Source of the DNA: Alloascoidea africana
Lineage: Eukaryota > Ascomycota > Alloascoideomycetes > Alloascoideales > Alloascoideaceae
Assembly (NCBI GenBank): GCA_030581615.1
Contig: JAKTTT010000118.1
Coordinates: forward strand, 1-23,619
Length of the DNA stretch: 23,619 nucleotides
Direction of reading: 5' to 3'
The notes beneath the pieces were generated by a model that saw only the letters and a program-made list of their open reading frames with translations, had not been told where the DNA came from and did no database searches. A program made the translations under genes and the position numbers. The first letter of the stretch is position 1, and every line of letters begins with the position of its first letter. Shown piece by piece: positions 17,552-23,619 of the stretch.

Positions 17552-20362
17552 ATGGATACACAGGAGGGTTTACCGTTGACGTTAGTAACATCTTCCCATA
17601 CGGTCATTTATTACCCCCCACATGATAGAACAGATCTACCGCGATGCATGATTGTTCCGTCAAACAGTTTAAAGTATGGGGAAATTAGAGAGCTGGAAGT
17701 AAAGGATATGGTCACCACAAGAGCCCTAGAAGATGGTTCCATAGCGTTGACAATTGGCCTTAAACCAGTGGGCATCTTGGAAGAATCAAAAATTCATGAT
17801 TTAGCCATTTTTATCTCGCATTGGCGAACAGGGCTTTCAATTCTGGAAGACGGTTCAGCTGGCAGTTCCAACCGTGGCGAAAATGAAAGCATAAGAACAA
17901 GAAAGGTTTCCGTGTCATCTACACAGCAAGAAGGAGACAAGCATGAGCATCCCCAACTCTCGCATTTGCTTTCTGAGACTAAATCAACATTCAGTGGCAG
18001 CGTCCCAGTTTCTATTCGCGTAAGCACATGGAATGTTGCAGGCTGTTTGCCTCCTCCAGACCTCGATTTAGCAGAGCTACTAGGCCAAGACCCTCAAAGC
18101 AGATATGAACAGAATTCTTTTGATATATATGTATTTGGTTTACAAGAAACAATTCCACTAAACGCCAAAAACTTTTATTCATCACCAGAGCTGATTGATT
18201 CTTGGATATCTCTGATGCTTAATTCCTTGACGGCAAATAAAAGCTCCGAAAAGTATGAGGTTGTTGCCACCAACAGGCTTTTAGGGATTTCTACAATAAT
18301 ACTAGCAAAGGAGTCTATTGCAAAACAAGTATCTAGAATTGAAAAGGACACAGCAGGTACCGGATTGTTTGGCGTATGGGGCAACAAGGGCGCAGTTTCG
18401 ATCCGTTTAACGATAGGAGAAGACAAGCAAGCTCAGTTGGCAGGGACCGAACTGCATTTCCTTAATTTACATCTAGCTGCTGGCGAGAACAATGATGCAA
18501 TGCTTAGAAGAAGGAAAGAATTGTCCTGGATAAAATCAAAAATACAACTACCAATCGGCATCAGCAACGATAGCCTTTTAATAACAGATGATATTCCAGC
18601 AGATATAGGTGTCGTTTTTGATAATGATGCGCTTCTACTACAGAGCCAAGGGAAGGATGCGATCGGAAAAATGGAAAGTTTTGATGAGCAAAGTCTAAAG
18701 GGCGATGACGATGCTATTTCCTTACCCCCTGAAAGAAGATCAAATGAACATAAGCACAGTGACCCAGCTCCAATAAGTCGTGCAGCTACTTTAGTTTCTG
18801 ATTCTGTTTCTATGCATTCCAAGGCATCTGTTACCACTGCTGCCACCACTCCTGTAGAAAACCAGAATGATGGCTTCTTTAAAATATCCGATGAAGAGGA
18901 CGAAGAGTCTGATGAAGAATCAGAAAGCCCCAACGTCCCGCCAGAAAGCTCAGATCCCAATGTAACGAAGGGGCCCTCCCCTGATGGGCCAAAATGTTTA
19001 GTCATCGTGTTTGGGGATTTGAACTATAGAACTATGCTTGGTTCTGCTCTCGCAAGGAGTTTCATTGAGAACGGCGATTACGAGAAGCTTCTGAAACATG
19101 ATCAGTTATCAAACGAGCGAATGGACAACATAATTCTACAGGGGTTCAAGGAGGCACCTGTATCATTCCCACCGAGTTACAAATATGATATCAACACTTC
19201 AAACTACGATACCTCTGAAAAATTTAGAGTGCCCTCATATACAGACCGAATTCTTTACTCTTCAAACTTGACCATAGAGGCCGAAAAGTACGATTCGATT
19301 GATGCCTATTCATTATCAGATCACAAGCCAGTGATTGCTGATCTGAAGTGTTCGTTGGATTTGGTAGATAACAGCAAAAGACAGAAAGTAGTCAAAAATT
19401 TGCTTCGGAAGCTTGATGATCAGGAAAATTCAGCTAGGCCTCAAGTTTCTGTAGCGCCCATTGAGGCAACTTTAGATGGCGCTATTGTGTTGAATAAAAC
19501 CGAAAGCTCTCTTGAAGTTAAAAATGTTGGCAAATCTCCAATATACTGGGAAATTCTGGAAAATGAAAGTAATGGCCCTGAATTCAGTGTTCGACCAACC
19601 TCTGGAATACTTCCCATTGGAGCCAGCCAGTTTGTGCATATTTCATGTACTCCTTCAATTGGTTCCCAAGCACTCTCTTGTCTCTACGTTCTACGGATTA
19701 AAGATTCCCAAGATGTATTTGTGACGCGGACTTTCAATGTTCTGCCCTCATGTTTTGGATGTTCCCTTAGCGAGCTGAGCCTACACCCGCATGGCATTCG
19801 TAATGGACCGGGAAAAGAAGCGACAAATCCACATGGCACAAGCATACCTAAGGAGATTTGGAAATGTGTTGATTATCTTTGGGAACGGCCCACTCCCAGT
19901 TTATTTTCCCGTTCAGCTCCACAATCAGAATCAAGCTGTGCAGATGATTCAGAATTAGAAGCAAAAATCCGGGAATGTCTTGATACTAACCAAGATTTCG
20001 ACCTTGAAGAGCTTAGCCGGGCAAACAAGCTGAACTACCAACGTGGTTCACGCGCTGTGTTGTCAACACTCTTTCTCCTTTTAAAGCACTTAAAAGGTGG
20101 CATAATACCGTCCGAGCATTATGAGGTGGTAATTAGAGGCAGAATTGGCGCGCAACAAATACTGGAGTGCTTGCCAAGCGTCAATGCGAATGTTTTGATA
20201 TACTTGTGCTCTTTTATAAGGCTGGCAATTGAAAATGGTGTTCCTAGTCAGCTAATGTTTGAAATTTTCGAACCGTTACTTATTTCTAGGCCGCCAGGCG
20301 AAAAGGACACCAATGTAAACAAAAAGAAGAGACGAGAGTTTTACAATGAAATTACGATGTAG
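17552..20362 (+). CDS. OCRL-like inositol polyphosphate 5-phosphatase with ASH and RhoGAP-like domains
   Basis: It should remove the 5-phosphate from PI(4,5)P2 and related lipids on trafficking membranes. The 936-residue protein has an N-terminal region (1-100) that may be a PH-like fold, then the catalytic domain (about 150-605) with all family motifs: TWNVAG (159-164), GLQET with the metal-binding Glu (196-200), NKGAVSIR (278-285), NLHLAAG (305-311), FGDLNYR (487-493), VPSYTDRI (560-567) and SDHKPV (589-594). An acidic, serine-rich insert of about 150 residues (335-480) splits the domain. The ASH domain follows at about 630-730, and then a RhoGAP-like domain (about 740-936, PKEIWKCVDYLWERP onward). 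This order is that of OCRL/INPP5B, which Saccharomyces lacks. The region where a GAP arginine finger would sit reads LFSRSAP, so GAP activity is uncertain. There is no intron. Confidence 0.93.
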   Translation: MDTQEGLPLTLVTSSHTVIYYPPHDRTDLPRCMIVPSNSLKYGEIRELEVKDMVTTRALEDGSIALTIGLKPVGILEESKIHDLAIFISHWRTGLSILEDGSAGSSNRGENESIRTRKVSVSSTQQEGDKHEHPQLSHLLSETKSTFSGSVPVSIRVSTWNVAGCLPPPDLDLAELLGQDPQSRYEQNSFDIYVFGLQETIPLNAKNFYSSPELIDSWISLMLNSLTANKSSEKYEVVATNRLLGISTIILAKESIAKQVSRIEKDTAGTGLFGVWGNKGAVSIRLTIGEDKQAQLAGTELHFLNLHLAAGENNDAMLRRRKELSWIKSKIQLPIGISNDSLLITDDIPADIGVVFDNDALLLQSQGKDAIGKMESFDEQSLKGDDDAISLPPERRSNEHKHSDPAPISRAATLVSDSVSMHSKASVTTAATTPVENQNDGFFKISDEEDEESDEESESPNVPPESSDPNVTKGPSPDGPKCLVIVFGDLNYRTMLGSALARSFIENGDYEKLLKHDQLSNERMDNIILQGFKEAPVSFPPSYKYDINTSNYDTSEKFRVPSYTDRILYSSNLTIEAEKYDSIDAYSLSDHKPVIADLKCSLDLVDNSKRQKVVKNLLRKLDDQENSARPQVSVAPIEATLDGAIVLNKTESSLEVKNVGKSPIYWEILENESNGPEFSVRPTSGILPIGASQFVHISCTPSIGSQALSCLYVLRIKDSQDVFVTRTFNVLPSCFGCSLSELSLHPHGIRNGPGKEATNPHGTSIPKEIWKCVDYLWERPTPSLFSRSAPQSESSCADDSELEAKIRECLDTNQDFDLEELSRANKLNYQRGSRAVLSTLFLLLKHLKGGIIPSEHYEVVIRGRIGAQQILECLPSVNANVLIYLCSFIRLAIENGVPSQLMFEIFEPLLISRPPGEKDTNVNKKKRREFYNEITM

Positions 20363-20804
20363 CAATACGCTCTGGGTACTAGCATTTCGAAGAGAGATCT
20401 TAAATAATGCATATTTTTTTAGCGATATCCGCTACTCCAGTTTTTTAGCAAAGTTTTCACTCTTCCCTGAATATGAAAAGTTTTGGAGAGCTTGGTTTAG
20501 AATAATACAGGAATCATTGGAGTTCCGTGATGACTGAGAAACATGGACTCAGATTAAATGGCATGCCATAAAGTGCTAAATTTGTTATTGGTAACGTCAG
20601 CGCCTAGTTTTGTAGGCCATTTATTGCATTTATTAATATCAGTGATTTCTTTTTTTCGTAAGATATACTTCAATAACAATACCTAGCAGAACCATTTTTT
20701 GTGTTGTGGAGAGCTTGAGCTTAGTGATGCCAAGTCTGACCAGGTTTGACCAAAATGCATCTCTATATGATAAGTATTCTGAAAAGATATTGTTATATCT
20801 GTAT
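20363..20804. other. Intergenic region between convergent genes
   Basis: It holds the 3' ends of the 5-phosphatase gene and sHSP-2. A 63-codon frame (20346-20537) overlaps the end of the 5-phosphatase gene in another frame and shows nothing recognisable. Confidence 0.5.
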
Positions 20805-21410
20805 TTAACTATCAATTGAGATTGCAATCTTTTTACTAACTTGAGGCTTCTTTGGAACGACAATTATTAAAGCTCCTTCATAATAAATAGCCTTAATTCT
20901 CCTTTCGTCAATCATGTCGTTTGGTTCAAAATATATACGCGCTTCGAACTTGCCAGATAAAATTGGTCCATTGCTGAGCTGATATATGTGACTTGTACCA
21001 CAATCGTAATCGTAATTGTCATCATAATTGTCCCATTCCTTTCCTAATTTTGATTTATTGGAGTAAGTAGGGTCTTGGGAAGTTTTGCCTGTGACAACAA
21101 TACAATGATCAAAATCGTCATAGCGAATATTGATATCCTCTTTCGCTGCTCCTGGAACTGTGACTCTTACCTTATAGTAAGTTCGGTAAGTAGCCTGCTT
21201 GTATGGGGGTTCGAATGGGGCAGAATCATCTGATTCTGACTCTTCATTGGTGCTAAGAGTTTCAATATCTGAGTTGTGATCAGCAGAATCAGAATCATTG
21301 TTAGAATCGACAACTAACTTTCGTTTCCGTTTCTGATCAAACTTGTTTGCATTCTGGGTTTCCAATAGTGTCTGGAGAGAGTTTAAAGTCTCAAGAAGTG
21401 TAGAATCCAT
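20805..21410 (-). CDS. Small heat-shock protein (Hsp20/alpha-crystallin), copy 2
   Basis: This is a 201-residue stress chaperone of the same family as copies 1 and 3. The N-terminus (MDS.LLETLNSL) matches the paralogues. A basic KRKRKL patch near residue 30 resembles a nuclear localisation signal, followed by an acidic Asp/Ser/Glu stretch. The alpha-crystallin domain (about 85-190) has VRVTVPGAAKEDINIRYDDF, IVVTGKT and closing GALIIVVPK. A DNYDDNYDYD insert sits in the middle loop. The tail KKIAISIDS carries an I-x-I-type motif used for oligomer assembly in this family. The start at 21410 is set by the shared promoter block upstream. As in copy 1, an in-frame ATG at 21539 would add 43 residues. 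It is in tandem with copy 3. Confidence 0.85.
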   Translation of the reverse strand: MDSTLLETLNSLQTLLETQNANKFDQKRKRKLVVDSNNDSDSADHNSDIETLSTNEESESDDSAPFEPPYKQATYRTYYKVRVTVPGAAKEDINIRYDDFDHCIVVTGKTSQDPTYSNKSKLGKEWDNYDDNYDYDCGTSHIYQLSNGPILSGKFEARIYFEPNDMIDERRIKAIYYEGALIIVVPKKPQVSKKIAISIDS

Positions 21411-21680
21411 TTGTGTGTATCTGGAATGTACAAAAGTGATGAAAGAAAGGAGAAAGGGCAGAATGAGCGTTGTTAAATACCCACTGTGGAGATTAGTCGA
21501 TTTGACCCCTAGTTGTCCCAGGGCGTGGAGCACAACCATACTCGTAAATTATCTACTGTGAAGTTCGATGCAGGTTGGAAGATTTATAATATCTAAAACA
21601 TACAAGCGATTCTCATGGATTTGTACAACAATCCAAACAATTGAGGAAAAGCGTAGGCGATAAATGTCCAGAGATTCGGG
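21411..21680 (-). promoter_or_regulatory. Promoter block of sHSP-2
   Basis: The inner 160 bp (21411-21570) are the sHSP block, with CCCCT (stress element, reverse) at 21506-21510 and the TATA-like TTAAATA at 21473-21479. A further 110 bp, to about 21680, match only the copy-3 promoter, at roughly nine bases in ten by eye, and are absent upstream of copy 1. Copies 2 and 3 thus share a longer upstream region than either shares with copy 1. Confidence 0.7.
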
Positions 21681-22529
21681 TTAGATCAACGATGATAAAG
21701 TTTTAAACTCGTGGGTAAACTAGGAAATGGAAATGATGGCTTTATTTCGAACAGGCTTTACCTATCAACACTGGCAGAAAACCGATGGTTTCAACTTGGT
21801 GAGCCTCATGGGCTACAGTCACTTGCTGAGCAGAAAAGCAAATGGCTCACACGGACAAGGCCGTTCAGTTTTTGTGAATGTTTAATATTGGGGGCTTCTT
21901 ATGTTTGCAAGTTAAACGACAGCCAGTCATTGAGCAAATACTTTAATGTTTTTGTCATCTCTTCCAACGACTCATAGGTTGAGACCGTTGTATGAGATGA
22001 AGGAAGAAGAACTTGATTTCACACTCGCCCGCTCACACTGGCTGAAACACAGGTTTCAGAAACTAAACGGGCGCCTAATTTGTAAAAAGGCTAGAGGAGA
22101 GTTCAGATCTTAGTTACAATGAACACTCACCACACACACTGTGTATGAATTATTATTTTATTGCATTTAATGGATGAACAATGAAGGAATCTACGTAAAC
22201 CTCTCTTTGTTTTTGCTTGTAGAACTATTAATCGTGAAAGACTTGCTTCTCTTCTCTTCTCTTGTAGTCAGGCTTTACTTTTTCTATAGTATGGGATGTT
22301 TTTCTCATGAAGACCATTTCAAACTAAGAAAAGATCCACATTACATATAAATTTCTAAATGATTTCAATTTGTGAAAAAAGAAGTTGGGAATGTAAATTT
22401 AGTATTCATGTTATGTAAAAAGTTGATGTGTAACTGAAGAAAATGCAGTTTAGTGGTTCAAAAGTTTAACATAGACTTTTCCAAAGAAAATGCCAATTGG
22501 AAATCATCAATTTTCTTTGTTTTTTTTCT
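21681..22529. other. Intergenic region between sHSP-2 and sHSP-3
   Basis: It should contain distal promoter sequence of sHSP-2 and the terminator of sHSP-3. An 88-codon plus-strand frame (21711-21977) shows no family signature. A small perfect hairpin (CTGAAAC, ACAG, GTTTCAG) lies at 22042-22059, and a TTCTC-type microsatellite at about 22247-22263. Confidence 0.5.
22247..22263. repeat. Short TTCTC microsatellite
   Basis: About three and a half copies of TTCTC lie in intergenic DNA. No function is suggested. Confidence 0.6.
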
Positions 22530-23198
22530 TTAGTTGGGGATTTCATACTTTATAACGACAGGCGGTTTTCTTGGAACGATAATTGTCAACAGTCCTTCAA
22601 AATATGAAACCTCGATTTCCTTTTCGTAAATCGTATCGTTGGGTTCTAAATCCATATCTGCTAAAAACTTGTCAAAGGTGATCCAATGATCTTCTTTGTT
22701 ATCATCTTCATTATTCTCCTGATCCTTTTCTTTTTCTGATTTTTCGGAAGAACTAAGGTTTTTAGGAGTTTCACCGGTGACGACAATAGAATTGGTAGTC
22801 TCGTTATAGTAGATTTCAATATCTTTTTGATTTGTTCCTGGTAAGGCTACTTGCATCCTATAGTAAGTTGGATAAGAATATGTGACGAAGGGGGGAGTTG
22901 ATTGATCTTTAGAAGGTTGTATTTTACGGGCGCGTTTCTTTGGGGTGTATGGTTTAGGAGGAGGAGCTCTGAATGGGGAACGTTTGACGGCACTTCGATT
23001 ATCAATTTTTACAAGCACAGGGTTTTCAGCTTCCCTTGATGGGGAAATTTGGATGGCCTTTCGACTAATGATTTCTACAGGAACAGAGTAGTCAGCCTCT
23101 GGTTCTGTATCAAAGTTTGATTCATTTTGGGTTTCCAATAATTCCTTGATGGAGTTTAAAGTCTTGAGAAGTGCAACCTGAGTATCTGTAGAATCCAT
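22530..23198 (-). CDS. Small heat-shock protein (Hsp20/alpha-crystallin), copy 3
   Basis: This is a 222-residue member of the same family. It begins MDSTDTQVALLKTLNSIKEL, five residues longer at the start than copies 1 and 2. A segment of about 19 residues is present twice in tandem in the N-terminal arm (VPVEIISRKAIQISPSRE and NPVLVKIDNRSAVKRSPFR), against one version in copy 1. A basic KPYTPKKRARKIQPSK patch follows. The alpha-crystallin domain (about 110-215) has VALPGTNQKDIEIYYNE, IVVTGETP and closing GLLTIIVPR. The tail PPVVIKYEIPN may supply an I-x-I-like anchor. The start is firm: the conserved upstream block is out of frame here, so no N-terminal extension is possible without splicing. 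Confidence 0.88.
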   Translation of the reverse strand: MDSTDTQVALLKTLNSIKELLETQNESNFDTEPEADYSVPVEIISRKAIQISPSREAENPVLVKIDNRSAVKRSPFRAPPPKPYTPKKRARKIQPSKDQSTPPFVTYSYPTYYRMQVALPGTNQKDIEIYYNETTNSIVVTGETPKNLSSSEKSEKEKDQENNEDDNKEDHWITFDKFLADMDLEPNDTIYEKEIEVSYFEGLLTIIVPRKPPVVIKYEIPN

Positions 23199-23480
23199 TT
23201 GTGTGTGTATCTGGTTGTGTGAGATTTAGCGTGTACAAAAGTGATGAAAGAAAAGAGAAAGGACAGAATGAGCGTGGTTAAATACCCACTGTGGAGATTA
23301 GTCGATTTGACCCCTAGTTGTCCCAGGGCGTGGAGCACAACCATGCTCGTAAATTATCTACAGTGAAGTTTGATGCAGGTTGGAAGATTTATAATATATA
23401 AAACATACAAGCGATTCTCATGGACTTGTGCAACAATCCGAGCAATTGAGGGAAAGCGTAGGCGATAAATGGCCAGAGAT
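23199..23480 (-). promoter_or_regulatory. Promoter block of sHSP-3
   Basis: It carries the same block as copies 1 and 2, with CCCCT at 23311-23315 and TTAAATA at 23278-23284. A net 17 extra bases sit between the block and the ATG. The outer part, to about 23480, is shared only with copy 2. Confidence 0.7.
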
Positions 23481-23619
23481 ACAGGTTATGACTAACCTTT
23501 GAAACATTATACACTAAAGAGTACCAACCAATGAAATTTACACCTCCATAGGACAAGAAGGAAGAGAGTAGACACAACAACATCATACTGTTTGAGTTGA
23601 AAAGTTGGAATAAGGGTTA

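Noticed and set aside
20346-20537. Possible extra C-terminal exon of the 5-phosphatase gene
   Set aside because: The RhoGAP-like domain already ends naturally near RPPGEKDT and the basic tail. No donor site in phase was needed or seen.

Overview
This window looks like nuclear DNA from an ascomycete fungus, most likely an early-branching budding yeast. Introns are few and short, with TACTAAC/CTAAC-type branch sites close to the 3' splice site. The secreted lipase resembles Yarrowia LIP2-type enzymes. CTG falls on conserved leucines in UBA4, so the CUG-Ser code does not apply. The placement is inference: a filamentous or Taphrinomycotina relative is not excluded.

Layout. On the left is a small heat-shock protein gene (sHSP-1, + strand, 313-903). 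Four genes follow on the minus strand, read right to left: a C2-HECT ubiquitin ligase (five exons, 11509-9250), a velvet-domain regulator (three exons, 7436-6467), the ribosome-biogenesis gene ESF1 (5683-3557) and UBA4 (three exons, 3445-1832). A gene-poor gap of about 4 kb (11510-15548) separates these from two plus-strand genes, a secreted class 3 lipase (15549-16664) and an OCRL-like inositol polyphosphate 5-phosphatase with ASH and RhoGAP-like domains (17552-20362). Two more sHSP genes lie at the right end on the minus strand (21410-20805 and 23198-22530).

How the parts relate. No single pathway links the genes. The three sHSPs form a family whose members share an almost unchanged block of about 160 bp just upstream of the start codon, with an AGGGG stress element and a TATA-like box, while their proteins have diverged strongly. 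UBA4 (tRNA thiolation, urmylation) and ESF1 (18S rRNA maturation) are housekeeping genes. The HECT ligase and the 5-phosphatase point to ubiquitin and membrane-trafficking functions.

The most notable items are the velvet gene, a family generally held to be missing from budding yeasts; a Nedd4/Rsp5-type ligase that has C2 and HECT domains but no WW domain; the sHSP promoter block; and a GC-rich UBA4 that lacks one expected zinc-ligand cysteine. Splice sites were worked out by hand from reading-frame continuity and family alignment recalled from memory. No database search was run. I saw no tRNA, rRNA, CRISPR array or intact transposon.
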